Shown here piece by piece: positions 1-11,004 of a stretch of DNA of 40,169 nt (its first letter is position 1; every line of letters begins with the position of its first letter). Origin of the DNA: Saprospiraceae bacterium (GTDB taxonomy: Bacteria > Bacteroidota > Bacteroidia > Chitinophagales > Saprospiraceae); assembly GCA_026986005.1 (NCBI GenBank), contig JALSPK010000099.1:1-40169 (forward strand), in the 5' to 3' direction. The translations under genes and the position numbers were made by a program. The notes beneath the pieces were generated by a model, which was not told the origin of the DNA, made no database searches, and saw only the letters and a list, made by a program, of their open reading frames with translations.

Positions 1-3000
1 CCAACACCATCGCCATCGCTATCCGCTTGATCAGGATTGGCTATTAATGGACAATTATCTTTGTCATCATCAACACCGTCTCCATCATCATCACTGTCAC
101 ACGCGTCTCCAATACCGTCATTATCCGTATCTAATTGATCAGGATTATACATGTCGGGGCAATTGTCCGATTCGTTATCAACACCATCCCCGTCTGTATC
201 ATTTTCACAGGCATCTCCAACACCGTCACCATCGCTATCCGCTTGATCAGGATTGGCGATTAATGGACAATTATCTTTGTCATCATCAACACCATCTCCA
301 TCATCATCGCTGTCACACGCATCTCCAATACCGTCATTATCCGTGTCTAATTGCTCAGGATTGTACATATCGGGACAATTATCCGATTCATTGTCAATAC
401 CGTCTCCGTCTGTATCGTTTTCACAGGCATCTCCTACACCGTCACCATCGCTATCCGCTTGATCAGGGTTATAAATGTTTGGACAATTATCATCTTCATC
501 ATCTACGCCATCACCATCATCATCACTATCACACGCATCTCCAATACCGTCATTATCCGTGTCTAATTGCTCAGGATTGTACATATCAGGGCAATTGTCA
601 GATTCGTTATCAACACCATCTCCGTCTGTATCATTTTCACAGTCATCTCCTACACCGTCACCATCGCTATCAGCTTGATCAGGGTTATAAATATTTGGAC
701 AATTGTCCTTGTCATCATCTACGCCGTCTCCATCATCATCGGTGTCACACGCGTCTCCAATACCGTCATTATCCGTATCTAATTGCTCAGGATTGTACAT
801 GTCGGGACAATTATCCGATTCATTGTCAATACCATCTCCGTCTGTATCGTTTTCACAGGCATCTCCTACACCGTCACCATCGCTATCCGTTTGATCAGGG
901 TTATAAATATTTGGACAATTATCTTCATTGTCTTCTATCCCGTCATTGTCATCATCACTATCACAAACATCACCTTGTCCGTCACCATCAGTATCTAACT
1001 GATCCGGATTATATACATTAGGACAATTATCTTCATCGTCTTCTATCCCGTCATTGTCATCATCACTATCACAAACATCACCTTGTCCGTCACCATCATT
1101 ATCTTTTTGATCGGGGTTTGCGGTATTAGGACAGTTGTCATTTGTATCTAAAACTCCATCATTATCATCATCACTATCACAAACATCACCTTGGCCGTCA
1201 CCATCAGTATCTTTTTGATCGGGGTTTGCGGTATTAGGACAGTTGTCATTTGTATCTAAAACTCCGTCATTGTCATCATCATTATCACAAACATCACCTT
1301 GTCCGTCACCATCAGTATCTTTTTGATCGGGGTTTGCGGTATTTGGACAATTGTCATCACCATTTAGTACTCCATCACCATCCCAATCAGGGTTAAGGCT
1401 ATTATCAAGAGTTATATAGATTTTCACATCTTCGGTACAAGAGCCATCTGAATTTTTAAAGGTCGCAAAATAAGGATAATCTCCATCATTATATCCCGAG
1501 ACATCAGTAAATGTATTTGAATCTTCGTCAAACTCCCCAATCAGAGAGTTGTTTGAGTTATATAGCTTTCCGCCGGGAATACTATAAGACCAAGGTTGGT
1601 AACCTGTAAAAAAAGGTTCTATTTCGCCTCCCGGCCAAGTTTCAAAATGATTAAGTATTACTCCGTTATTAGTAATGTCATTTACATTAATTGCATCATA
1701 CTGATCTTTAATAAGACCGGCATTTTCAAAATTTCCGTTCAGACTATATGAGTTTCCGCTACCGTCATTAACAAAATATGAGTCATTGGTAAATGAAGAA
1801 TTAGATCCTAAGGAGAAGTCGCCATCAAAATTAATATATCCACAATCTAAGTTTGAAAACGTAGAAGAGCTTGTTCCTTCATAAATCAATCCTCCTCCGG
1901 TAACTAATAATTGATTATATGTTTTGAAACTTCCTTTGGAGCTAATCCCTGTATTTCCGCCGGTATTTATCTCGATTTTTCCTTCATTTGTTATTGAAGC
2001 TCCTGCATCGTTAAATATAGCTGTATTATTATCATTCAAGTTCATAACACTTAAACCGCTTAGTGAAATATCTCCATAATTTGCAATTCCACGATTAGAA
2101 TTATTGTTTAAATTGAAAGTACCTGTATGAAAATTTAAACTTCCATCATTTTTTATAGCAGAATTATCGATTCCATTGAGTATATTTAATTCTCCCTTCA
2201 AATTCATATTGCCTTGATTTCTAATACCATTATTACCCGTATTGGAAATAATTATACTTGATGATATTCCTGAAGTAAAATATCCTCCAGGAAAATTTCT
2301 CAAACCATATATAGAAACATTATCAATACTCAAATCACCATAGACATGAGTATTACCATAATTGAGAAATCCGGAACCGGTATTATCTTCTATTTGAAGA
2401 CTCGCATTTTCTTCAATTGTCATTTCCCCATCCGAACCAATATTGATTATATAATCATTTGCAATTGGAAAAGTTCCTTGAGACATTGGTTGAGTTGGAA
2501 TGATAATCTCACTATTTGTTACAGGCAGATCTAAAAAAGTTGCCCAGTTTTTCACATCATTATAGACATTGTTTTCACAACCTGTCCAAACTGCATAATA
2601 TGGATTTGTACTATAATAGCCATTATCATTAGCTATTGAAAAGGAGCCACCGTTTTTATTGATGATTACCCCATCATTATTTTTGTAATTGGAATTGCCT
2701 GTTGAATTTTCAAGAATAATACCTTCATTCTCACAAGAATTGCATAAAAAATATCCATTTCCGGAATTCAATTTACCACAAGCATAATTGTAAAAATGAC
2801 CACCACTCGCAGTTGAAATAAATGCATTCGGATATGTTGCCAAACTATTAATTTCTCCATAATTATCAAATTCACCACCTAAATTGTCAACAGCTCTAAC
2901 GCCAATAGTCCCGGTAAATGATAAATAACCGTTATTTTCAATATACCCACCGTTTCTATTCCATATTCCGGATTCCTCAATATCATAAATAGTTAAATCT

Positions 3001-3410
3001 CCATCATTGATTATCGTACCAAAATTCAAAATACCTTGCCCTTCTACACCGGCTCCACCAGTATTTGAAATATCAACATTAGAATTATCGCCAATATTAA
3101 TTTCGCCATAATTCACAATACCATCATATTTACTGTGAGGGTTAATATCAATGTTACCAATTATATCTAGTAAACCAGAAGAAATTTTTAAAAATATTTT
3201 ATGACAAACAGCGTTATAGCCATTGGGAATAGTGACATGATCATTTGCTGTTTCAATAATGACGACATGTTTTGATATTGGTACAATTCCCTTACTCCAG
3301 TTACTTGCTACATTCCAATTACCCGTTCCTCCCGTCCAATAGTTTGTCTGACCGAAACTATTTAAAGAATAAGTGATAAAAAGTAATAAAAAGAAATACT
3401 TAATTTTCAT
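1..3410 (-). CDS. Large secreted surface protein with thrombospondin type 3 repeats (C-terminus beyond window)
   Basis: Starts at the ATG at 3408-3410 and stays open for 1136 codons to the window edge, so the C-terminus is missing. Residues 1 to about 21 form a signal peptide ending in SFGQ. Two related modules follow, each opening with a W-T-G...N-W pattern (near residues 24 and 285) and continuing with many short N-x-G / N-Y-G steps, as in parallel beta-helix or filamentous surface proteins. From residue 673 the protein is a run of acidic thrombospondin type 3 units (D-x-D-x-DG and DNCPxxxNPDQ), a calcium-binding fold; each unit has two Cys. An extracellular or cell-surface adhesin-like role is inferred. 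A T9SS or OmpA-type C-terminal domain would be expected past the edge but cannot be seen. A promoter-like box lies 86 bp upstream. Confidence 0.85.
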   Translation of the reverse strand, partial: MKIKYFFLLLFITYSLNSFGQTNYWTGGTGNWNVASNWSKGIVPISKHVVIIETANDHVTIPNGYNAVCHKIFLKISSGLLDIIGNIDINPHSKYDGIVNYGEINIGDNSNVDISNTGGAGVEGQGILNFGTIINDGDLTIYDIEESGIWNRNGGYIENNGYLSFTGTIGVRAVDNLGGEFDNYGEINSLATYPNAFISTASGGHFYNYACGKLNSGNGYFLCNSCENEGIILENSTGNSNYKNNDGVIINKNGGSFSIANDNGYYSTNPYYAVWTGCENNVYNDVKNWATFLDLPVTNSEIIIPTQPMSQGTFPIANDYIINIGSDGEMTIEENASLQIEDNTGSGFLNYGNTHVYGDLSIDNVSIYGLRNFPGGYFTSGISSSIIISNTGNNGIRNQGNMNLKGELNILNGIDNSAIKNDGSLNFHTGTFNLNNNSNRGIANYGDISLSGLSVMNLNDNNTAIFNDAGASITNEGKIEINTGGNTGISSKGSFKTYNQLLVTGGGLIYEGTSSSTFSNLDCGYINFDGDFSLGSNSSFTNDSYFVNDGSGNSYSLNGNFENAGLIKDQYDAINVNDITNNGVILNHFETWPGGEIEPFFTGYQPWSYSIPGGKLYNSNNSLIGEFDEDSNTFTDVSGYNDGDYPYFATFKNSDGSCTEDVKIYITLDNSLNPDWDGDGVLNGDDNCPNTANPDQKDTDGDGQGDVCDNDDDNDGVLDTNDNCPNTANPDQKDTDGDGQGDVCDSDDDNDGVLDTNDNCPNTANPDQKDNDGDGQGDVCDSDDDNDGIEDDEDNCPNVYNPDQLDTDGDGQGDVCDSDDDNDGIEDNEDNCPNIYNPDQTDSDGDGVGDACENDTDGDGIDNESDNCPDMYNPEQLDTDNDGIGDACDTDDDGDGVDDDKDNCPNIYNPDQADSDGDGVGDDCENDTDGDGVDNESDNCPDMYNPEQLDTDNDGIGDACDSDDDGDGVDDEDDNCPNIYNPDQADSDGDGVGDACENDTDGDGIDNESDNCPDMYNPEQLDTDNDGIGDACDSDDDGDGVDDDKDNCPLIANPDQADSDGDGVGDACENDTDGDGVDNESDNCPDMYNPDQLDTDNDGIGDACDSDDDGDGVDDDKDNCPLIANPDQADSDGDGV
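60..1355 (-). repeat. Tandem 108-bp repeat array (12 complete TSP3 units, 13th cut)
   Basis: The DNC codons recur exactly every 108 bp (first base of the Asp codon at minus-strand positions 1355, 1247, 1139 and so on to 59), giving 12 complete 36-residue units and part of a thirteenth at 1-59. The first four units are one type (GDGQGDVCD). From about 923 downward two types alternate ([12 protein letters not shown] and NDGIGDACD), so the real period there is 216 bp. No unit shows an indel, which suggests recent amplification or homogenisation in frame. Confidence 0.92.
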
Positions 3411-3495
3411 ACAAAAATTGTTTACAAATTAATAAATTTTGTTCAGCAATTATCTTTTTATGTTTTTGATAATTGAAGTATTGAGTAAATATTTG

Positions 3496-3503
3496 CAAAG
3501 GTA
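3496..3503 (-). promoter_or_regulatory. Putative Bacteroidota promoter -7 box for the TSP3 gene
   Basis: On the minus strand the sequence reads TACCTTTG, matching the Bacteroidota sigma-factor consensus TAnnTTTG and followed by CA. It would start transcription near 3490, leaving a leader of about 80 nt. No clear TTG -33 element is visible. Confidence 0.45.
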
Positions 3504-3617
3504 TATTAGAAAAGAAACTATAAAATCACACTTTAGGGTGATATTAAAAATTATATGAGTTTTCAATATATGATATCCAGAAAGTTGACCCTAGGGAAAT
3601 TATGCTGACACTAAATA

Positions 3618-3777
3618 GTGTCTGTCTATAAAGTCATTAAAATTTAAAAATATTCTTTTTGCGATATTTTTACTTTATTCAAATTACTGATGCTAAGGCA
3701 TCACTAATTCTCAGAAAGACAAAAATCTCATCAAAAATCTTTATTTTTCCAAAATCAAGCACTTTATAGACAGACAC
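3618..3777 (-). mobile_element. Full-length 160-bp MITE-like element, copy A
   Basis: Bounded by perfect 17-bp terminal inverted repeats: GTGTCTGTCTATAAAGT at 3618-3634 and its reverse complement at 3761-3777. An internal near-palindrome, TGATGC-TAAG-GCATCA, lies at 3688-3703. There is no coding capacity. Its reverse complement aligns without gaps to copy B (23403-23562), with about nine differences by eye. No clear target-site duplication is visible (flanks AAATA and AAATT). The strand is assigned relative to copy B as plus. Confidence 0.85.
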
Positions 3778-3857
3778 AAATTAATTTCATCTTGTTTAAG
3801 ATGTTCATGGATTGACAAAAAAGATATAATGTTTTGCAGGATGTATTTGATTTTAGC

Positions 3858-4394
3858 TCAAACGTTATTCATTAACCTAAAATAATAATGCCAAAGTACT
3901 ATTCCCCCACTTACAGCAACATTGAGTGAATGTTTTGTTCCGAATTGAGGTATTTCTACGGCTAAATCCAATAAATCAAGAATGTCATCACTAATTCCTG
4001 TTACTTCATTACCAAAAATAAGTGCGTGTTTTTCCTTGATGTTTGGTGTTAATTTATCAAGCATTTGCGAATTGTTTGTTTGTTCAATTCCCGTGATAAT
4101 ATAGCCTTGCTCTTTTAATTCAATTAAGCACTCTCTAGTTGTCCTTTTATATTCCCAGTCCATTGAGTTGGTTGCTCCAATAGCTGTTTTATTTATTTCT
4201 TTATGAGGTGGGGTTGCAGAAATACCACAAATGTATATTCTCTTCAAAGCAAAAGCATCTGCTGTTCTGAAAAAAGAACCAACATTCATGGCTGATCTTA
4301 TATTATCTAGTACTAAAACAATGGGGAGTTTTTCTTTTGATTTGAATTGTTCAACATCAATTCTATTTAACTCTTTCAATTTTAGCTTTCTCAT
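3858..4394 (-). CDS. SpoU/TrmH-family RNA 2'-O-ribose methyltransferase
   Basis: A 178-residue SPOUT methyltransferase that would use S-adenosylmethionine to methylate a ribose 2'-OH in tRNA or rRNA. The three family motifs are present: NIRSAMNVGSFFR (31-43, with Asn31, Arg33 and Asn37), the GNEVTGIS loop (128-135), and IPQFGTKHSLNVAVS (148-162), which forms the knotted cofactor site. It is short, lacking an N-terminal RNA-binding extension, as in small TrmH/TrmL-like enzymes; the exact target nucleotide cannot be deduced. It lies 11 bp downstream of the DEAD-box helicase gene and is probably co-transcribed with it, which fits an RNA maturation role. Confidence 0.88.
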   Translation of the reverse strand: MRKLKLKELNRIDVEQFKSKEKLPIVLVLDNIRSAMNVGSFFRTADAFALKRIYICGISATPPHKEINKTAIGATNSMDWEYKRTTRECLIELKEQGYIITGIEQTNNSQMLDKLTPNIKEKHALIFGNEVTGISDDILDLLDLAVEIPQFGTKHSLNVAVSGGIVLWHYYFRLMNNV

Positions 4395-4405
4395 ATAGAA
4401 TGAAT

Positions 4406-6169
4406 TTATCTCTTTTTATTTCTTCTTGTTTTTCTACCATTTCTTCCACTGCTTCTTCTTCCATATCCTCGGCTTTCACTTTTATCTGATCTGTAGTTAC
4501 CTCTTCTTGATGATTTTTTCTTTTTCTCTTTGTAATTAGGTTTTTCATTTGAGACTTGTACAACTAAAGATATACCTTCAAATTTTTGTCCTGTTAGTTT
4601 TTTTATCAAATTCTCTACAACCGAAGTATCTATTTCAAAGAATGAAAATTTACCCAATATTTCAATCTCACCGATATTTGCATCACCTGAGTCCAAAGCA
4701 TTATTGATTAACCCAATCAGTCTTACCGGATTTAAACCCGCCTTGTTGCCTGCATTTATATACAATCTTGATAAGTTTGAATCCCTCCTCCTTTCTTTTC
4801 TACTTCTTCTTTCGCTGTCGGAATTGTTTTTGCTTCCTCTTTCTTTTGTATTTATATCACGAGCATTTTTGTAGTAGGCTAAGAATCTGTTGAATTCTGC
4901 TGAAACGAAATGTTGAATGAGCTCTTCTCTGCTTAGAGTTTCAAGTTTTTCATAAATCGCAGGTAAGAAAGGTTCAATTTGTTCTTTATCAACTTCGATT
5001 TTTTGTATTTTATCAATAAGAGAATACAGTTGGATTGTACAGATGTCGTTTCCAGTCGGTACTTTTGCATTTTCAAACTTTAAATTGAATTTTCTTTCAA
5101 TATCACTTATTTTTCTTCTTTCTCTTGTATTTGTTATAGTGATTGAGATACCACTTTTCCCTGCTCTGCCAGTTCGACCGCTTCTGTGAACATAAACTTC
5201 AGTGTCATCCGGTAAGTTGTAATTAATTACATGAGTAAGGTCATTAATATCTAGACCTCTGGCTGCTACATCGGTCGCCACAAGTATTTGTAATTGTCTT
5301 TTTCTAAACCTGTTCATCACTTCATCTCTTTGCGCCTGAGAAAGGTCTCCATGCAGCGCATCTGAATTGTAACCGTCGTGCATGAATTTATTTGCGATTT
5401 CTTTGGTTTCTCTACGTGTTCTGCAGAAAACTATTCCATAAATATTTGGGTTAACATCAGCTAAACGTTTTAAAACCTCATATTTATCTTTTGCTAGTAC
5501 AGTATAGTTTATATGTTTTACATTTTTTGCGGCTATTTCAGTCCTTTCAACAGAAAGTTCGATAGGGTTATGCATATATTTATTTGCAATTCTACGAATG
5601 TCTTTTGACATTGTTGCAGAAAATAGTAGTGTCTGTTTTGTATCAGGTGTTCTTTCCAAAATAGCATCCAATTCGTCTTTGAATCCCATGTTTAACATTT
5701 CATCAGCCTCATCTAATATGACCCTTTGTACATTATCAAAGGATAATTTCTTTCTTTTTAATAAATCTTTTGTTCTGCCGGGAGTCCCAACGACTATATG
5801 TGCACCCCTTTTTAGTGCTCTGATTTGATTTTCTATACTGGAACCTCCATATACCGCTACTACGTTTAGTCCTTTTGATTGCTTGGCATAGCTTTCAATA
5901 TCTTTAGCTATTTGAATACAAAGCTCTCTAGTCGGGCTTAATATTAATGTTTGCGTGTTTTTGTCGCCAATATCTGTTTTTTGTATTGATGGAAGTCCAA
6001 ATGCAGCGGTTTTTCCTGTTCCTGTTTGAGCCAATCCCATAATATCTTGGTCTGATGCTAAAAGATGCGGAATTGTTTTTGCTTGAATAGGTGTTGGTGT
6101 TTCATAACCCAACTCTTTGATAGCGGAGAGGATATCTTCATTTAATCCGATTTCTTCGAATGAATTCAT
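4406..6169 (-). CDS. DEAD-box ATP-dependent RNA helicase with DbpA-type RNA-binding domain
   Basis: A 587-residue cytoplasmic RNA helicase of the DeaD/CsdA/DbpA type. Visible motifs are the Q motif (about 4-30), Walker A AQTGTGKT (47-54), PTRELCIQ, DEAD (153-156), SAT (194-196), VATDVAARGLDI and HRSGRTGRAG. After the two RecA-like domains, a DbpA-like RRM domain covers roughly residues 478-555 (SRLYINAGNKAGLNP, ending GISLVVQV). The last 40 or so residues are a very basic Arg/Lys/Ser/Gly tail that would bind RNA non-specifically. Ribosome assembly or cold-shock RNA remodelling is the likely job; the specific substrate is not shown. It leads a two-gene unit with the SpoU methyltransferase. Confidence 0.93.
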   Translation of the reverse strand: MNSFEEIGLNEDILSAIKELGYETPTPIQAKTIPHLLASDQDIMGLAQTGTGKTAAFGLPSIQKTDIGDKNTQTLILSPTRELCIQIAKDIESYAKQSKGLNVVAVYGGSSIENQIRALKRGAHIVVGTPGRTKDLLKRKKLSFDNVQRVILDEADEMLNMGFKDELDAILERTPDTKQTLLFSATMSKDIRRIANKYMHNPIELSVERTEIAAKNVKHINYTVLAKDKYEVLKRLADVNPNIYGIVFCRTRRETKEIANKFMHDGYNSDALHGDLSQAQRDEVMNRFRKRQLQILVATDVAARGLDINDLTHVINYNLPDDTEVYVHRSGRTGRAGKSGISITITNTRERRKISDIERKFNLKFENAKVPTGNDICTIQLYSLIDKIQKIEVDKEQIEPFLPAIYEKLETLSREELIQHFVSAEFNRFLAYYKNARDINTKERGSKNNSDSERRSRKERRRDSNLSRLYINAGNKAGLNPVRLIGLINNALDSGDANIGEIEILGKFSFFEIDTSVVENLIKKLTGQKFEGISLVVQVSNEKPNYKEKKKKSSRRGNYRSDKSESRGYGRRSSGRNGRKTRRNKKR

Positions 6170-6236
6170 ATGATAATTTTAATGATAAAGTCGAATAAAT
6201 GAATGTAGTTAGTAAACATATCGACGTAAAAAAGTG

Positions 6237-6244
6237 CAAAGGTC
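6237..6244 (-). promoter_or_regulatory. Possible promoter for the DEAD-box helicase gene
   Basis: The minus strand reads GACCTTTGCA, one base off the TAnnTTTG consensus, 68 bp before the helicase start and inside the 120-bp gap after cutA. Weak evidence from sequence alone. Confidence 0.3.
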
Positions 6245-6289
6245 GCATTTAATTGTGATTTGTAGGTATAAATGATGATTTTGTTTCAA

Positions 6290-6598
6290 TTATATTGTTT
6301 CATCATATATCCACTCTTCATATTTTTTATTTGCCTGAACATCTATTTTAATAATACAGGGAATATCGTATGGATGAATTTTTTCAATTTCAGCTCTTAC
6401 TTTTTCCCAGCTTTCAGATCTTGTTTTTAGTAATGAGACAATCTCTCTATCTGATTCTATGATGCCTTGCCACCAATAATCAGCTTCAATAGGAAGATAG
6501 TTGGCACAAGCGATTAACTTTTTTTCCAATAGGTGATCTCCCATTTTTTTTGCTTGTTTTTTATCAGGATGCGTGACGTAGATAATTATAAGTCCCAT
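6290..6598 (-). CDS. cutA: CutA1-family divalent-cation tolerance protein
   Basis: A 102-residue protein of the usual CutA1 length. It shows the family pattern: an initial strand IIIYVTHPDKKQAKK, LLEKKLIACANYLP (21-36), the YWWQG turn (41-45), SLLKTR (55-60) and the HPYD-PCIIKID strand. CutA1 forms very stable ferredoxin-like trimers and was linked to copper tolerance in E. coli; its cellular role remains unclear, so metal binding is only family knowledge here. It follows pyrG by 12 bp on the same strand and is probably read from the pyrG promoter. Confidence 0.9.
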   Translation of the reverse strand: MGLIIIYVTHPDKKQAKKMGDHLLEKKLIACANYLPIEADYWWQGIIESDREIVSLLKTRSESWEKVRAEIEKIHPYDIPCIIKIDVQANKKYEEWIYDETI

Positions 6599-6610
6599 TT
6601 TGTCTAGTTT

Positions 6611-8619
<2,009 letters not shown>

Positions 8620-9234
8620 TTAATCAAGCTCAATATTTTCCAATAGATCCTTTATGCTGGCGTACATACTGTAATTTGCTAAGAAGTCATCCGGCATTAC
8701 CCATTTAGCCTCAAGGATATCTTCATCTTCTTGTGGTGTAAGCAAATCTTGATTGGCTTTCATGTAATACCAATGAGAAATTTTTATATGACGTGATTTG
8801 TTTTTAAATATATGGCGAGTCTTTCCTGCTTTTTTTAAAACTTCTATTTTCTTTATTCCCGTTTCTTCCATTACTTCTCTTGCGGCTGCATCTTTTTTTG
8901 TCTCGTTTTTATGTAAATGACCTTTTGCCAAATCCCAAAAGCCTTTTCTAAATATTACCAACAATTCATTTTTGTCATTGAAGACTATTCCACCTGCAGC
9001 TTTGATTGGTGGAACTAAAGATTTTAAATCTTTGTATATTTTTTTTGAGTCATCTCCAAATAATATGACTTCATCAAATTTCATCCCTTTTTCCATCATG
9101 TCGATATAATTCAATAAAAATTTGGGTTTTCCTGTATATCTTGCCAGTAAAACATTGTTTTTTCTATTAAATTCATTTATTTCTTTATTAGAAATGAGAA
9201 TTAATGGTTTCTCGTTTATATAAATTTTGTACAT
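8620..9234 (-). CDS. Nudix hydrolase
   Basis: 204 residues from the ATG at 9232-9234; an upstream extension is possible but would run into pyrE. The C-terminal half is a Nudix domain, with the strand AAGGIVFNDKNELLVI followed by the Nudix box G-x5-E-x7-REVMEETG (GHLHKNE...AAAREVMEETGI), whose Glu residues bind the catalytic Mg2+. The N-terminal part (about 1-95) is unrecognised and may set substrate choice. Nudix enzymes hydrolyse nucleoside diphosphates linked to another group; the substrate cannot be named from the sequence. It is transcribed divergently from pyrE with only 22 bp between the start codons, and proteins of this type are common beside pyrE in Bacteroidota (from memory). Confidence 0.88.
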   Translation of the reverse strand: MYKIYINEKPLILISNKEINEFNRKNNVLLARYTGKPKFLLNYIDMMEKGMKFDEVILFGDDSKKIYKDLKSLVPPIKAAGGIVFNDKNELLVIFRKGFWDLAKGHLHKNETKKDAAAREVMEETGIKKIEVLKKAGKTRHIFKNKSRHIKISHWYYMKANQDLLTPQEDEDILEAKWVMPDDFLANYSMYASIKDLLENIELD

Positions 9235-9237
9235 TTG
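9230..9237 (+). promoter_or_regulatory. pyrE: Putative promoter -7 box for pyrE
   Basis: TACATTTG is a perfect TAnnTTTG match. It overlaps the start codon of the divergent Nudix gene (9232-9234) and sits 19 bp before the pyrE ATG. No clear -33 TTG element is visible. Confidence 0.45.
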
Positions 9238-9256
9238 CCGTTTAAATTTTTTAATT

Positions 9257-9883
9257 ATGAGTTCTGCAAGAGAGTTAGCTCGAAATTTATTGCAAATTAA
9301 AGCAATAAAAATCAATGTACAAAATCTTTTTACATGGGCATCCGGTATTGAGTCCCCAATTTATTGTGATAATAGATTAGCATTGTCATACCCTGATATT
9401 AGGAATAAGATAAAATCATCCTTGATTGAATTGAGTGAACAGTATGGAGAATATGATTATATTGCAGGTGTTGCTACAGCAGGTATCCCTTGGGGAGCAA
9501 TGGTTGCAGATGAATTGGATAAGCCATTTGTATATATCCGTTCAGCACCCAAATCTCATGGAAGGCAAAATAGAATTGAAGGTAATTTAGAACAAGGAAA
9601 AAGCGTGTTGGTTATTGAAGATTTAATTTCGACCGGAGGAAGTAGTATCGATGCGGTTGAGGCTATCCGAAGCAATGGGAACAAAGTGATTGGTGTATTG
9701 GCTATATTTAGTTACAATTTGAAAAAAGCGATTGATAATTTTAATAAAGCGAAATGTGATTTTAGTACAATTAGTAATTATGATATATTGATTGAAGAAG
9801 CAACAAAAGAAAACTATATCACTCAAGATGAGTTTGATCTAATAAAAAACTGGAAGTTAGACCCTGGAAATTGGAATAAATAA
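9257..9883 (+). CDS. pyrE: Orotate phosphoribosyltransferase
   Basis: A 208-residue enzyme that joins orotate to PRPP to give OMP in pyrimidine biosynthesis. The ATG at 9257 gives MSSARELARNLL; a possible upstream start at 9227 would lie within the promoter box. Diagnostic sequences are WASGIESPIYCDNR near the N-terminus, YDYIAGVATAGIPWG, the flexible-loop residues in RSAPKSHGRQNRIEG and the PRPP-binding motif VLVIEDLISTGGSS. The usual Lys-x-x-Lys of the loop is here KSHGRQ, still basic. It is followed after 8 bp by the M42 peptidase gene, so the two are probably co-transcribed. Confidence 0.95.
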   Translation: MSSARELARNLLQIKAIKINVQNLFTWASGIESPIYCDNRLALSYPDIRNKIKSSLIELSEQYGEYDYIAGVATAGIPWGAMVADELDKPFVYIRSAPKSHGRQNRIEGNLEQGKSVLVIEDLISTGGSSIDAVEAIRSNGNKVIGVLAIFSYNLKKAIDNFNKAKCDFSTISNYDILIEEATKENYITQDEFDLIKNWKLDPGNWNK

Positions 9884-9891
9884 TAATATAT

Positions 9892-10962
9892 ATGAATAAG
9901 AAATCAGAAAAATTTTTGTTTGAATACTTGAATAATGCTGCTCCAACCGGATATGAGTATAGTGGGCAAAAAATATGGTTGGACTATGTCAAACCCTACA
10001 TAGATGAATGGAGGAGTGATAATTATGGTACAGCCTATGGAATCATTAACCCGGAAGCAGACTTTAAAGTAGTGATAGAAGCTCATGCAGATGAAATAGG
10101 GTGGAGAGTGAATTATATATCCGAAAAAGGCTTGATTTATGTGATTAGAAATGGTGGTTCCGACCATTTAATTGCTCCTTCAAAGAGAGTGAATATACAT
10201 ACAGACAAAGCTGGTGTATTAAAGGGATTGTTTGGATGGCCTGCAATACATACCAGAACTTCAAAAACGGAAAAAAAACCTGCATTAGATAATATTTTTA
10301 TTGATGTTGGTGCTACTTCGAAGGAAGAAGTTTTGGAAATGGGGATTGATATTGGAAATCCCATTACCTTTATTGATGAATTTGATAAATTGAATGGCAA
10401 GTACTATTACGGTAGGGCTTTGGATAATAGGATGGGGGGATTTTGTATAGCAGAAGTAGCGAGAAAATTGAAGGAGAATAAAATAAAACTTCCCTTTGGT
10501 TTGTATCTTGTGAATTCGGTACAAGAGGAAGTAGGTCTGAGAGGAGCACAAATGATTACTGATACAATTGCTCCGAATATTGCAATTGTGACTGATGTAA
10601 GTCACGATACAAGCACCCCGATGATTGAAAATAAAATATATGGTGAGATAGAATGTGGGAAAGGACCGGAGTTGACTTTTGCACCTTCGGTACACAACAA
10701 ATTATTGAGAATGATACTTGATACAGCTGATAAAAATAAAATTCCTTATCAAAGATCAGCTGCTTCGCGGTCAACAGGTACGGATACCGATGCATTTGCA
10801 TATTCCAATGGAGGCGTACCTTCTGCATTGATTTCATTGCCACTCAGGTATATGCATACAACGGTAGAAATGGCTCATAAAAATGATATTGAGAATGTTA
10901 TTGAGCTTATTTACCAAACTTTGCAACATATTAATCCAAAGGATAGTTTTAAGTATTTATAG
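9892..10962 (+). CDS. M42-family metallo-aminopeptidase
   Basis: A 356-residue two-metal aminopeptidase of family M42 (glutamyl aminopeptidase / FrvX / TET-like). The metal-site residues are all in place: His65 in EAHADEIGW, Asp178 in GRALDNRMGG, the Glu212-Glu213 pair in QEEVGLRGA, Asp235 in VTDVSHDT and His322 in RYMHTTVE. M42 enzymes are cytoplasmic, often form dodecameric shells and trim peptides from the N-terminus; no signal peptide is visible here, in keeping with this. It lies 8 bp after pyrE with no separate promoter apparent. Confidence 0.92.
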   Translation: MNKKSEKFLFEYLNNAAPTGYEYSGQKIWLDYVKPYIDEWRSDNYGTAYGIINPEADFKVVIEAHADEIGWRVNYISEKGLIYVIRNGGSDHLIAPSKRVNIHTDKAGVLKGLFGWPAIHTRTSKTEKKPALDNIFIDVGATSKEEVLEMGIDIGNPITFIDEFDKLNGKYYYGRALDNRMGGFCIAEVARKLKENKIKLPFGLYLVNSVQEEVGLRGAQMITDTIAPNIAIVTDVSHDTSTPMIENKIYGEIECGKGPELTFAPSVHNKLLRMILDTADKNKIPYQRSAASRSTGTDTDAFAYSNGGVPSALISLPLRYMHTTVEMAHKNDIENVIELIYQTLQHINPKDSFKYL

Positions 10963-11004
10963 TTATAATAATGATTGTGTTGGTTTATATTAAAAAATAG
11001 AAAA

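Larger units (their letters stand above)
3411..3857. other. 447-bp intergenic region
   Basis: AT-rich gap between the TSP3 protein start and the end of the SpoU methyltransferase gene. It holds a promoter-like box (3496-3503, minus) and a complete 160-bp inverted-repeat element (3618-3777). Just before the element, TGACACTAAAT (3606-3616) resembles the outer edge of another copy. I see no small gene or RNA here. Confidence 0.7.

Noticed and set aside
47-1021. A 324-codon plus-strand open frame and several 60-70-codon frames, rich in His, Tyr, Ser or Pro
   Set aside because: They are mirror images of the minus-strand TSP3 repeats: their spacing is exactly 216 bp and their low-complexity composition follows from the repeated GAT/GAC-rich sense codons.
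60-1355. Regular repeats that at first sight resemble a CRISPR array
   Set aside because: Units are contiguous, with no unique spacers, and translate in frame to TSP3 calcium-binding repeats.
2346-2534. A 62-codon plus-strand frame inside the surface protein gene
   Set aside because: It lies opposite a continuous coding frame with clear protein repeats and has no features of its own.
4363-4563. A 66-codon Lys/Glu-rich minus-strand frame overlapping the helicase tail
   Set aside because: It is another reading frame of the basic, low-complexity C-terminal end of the DEAD-box protein.
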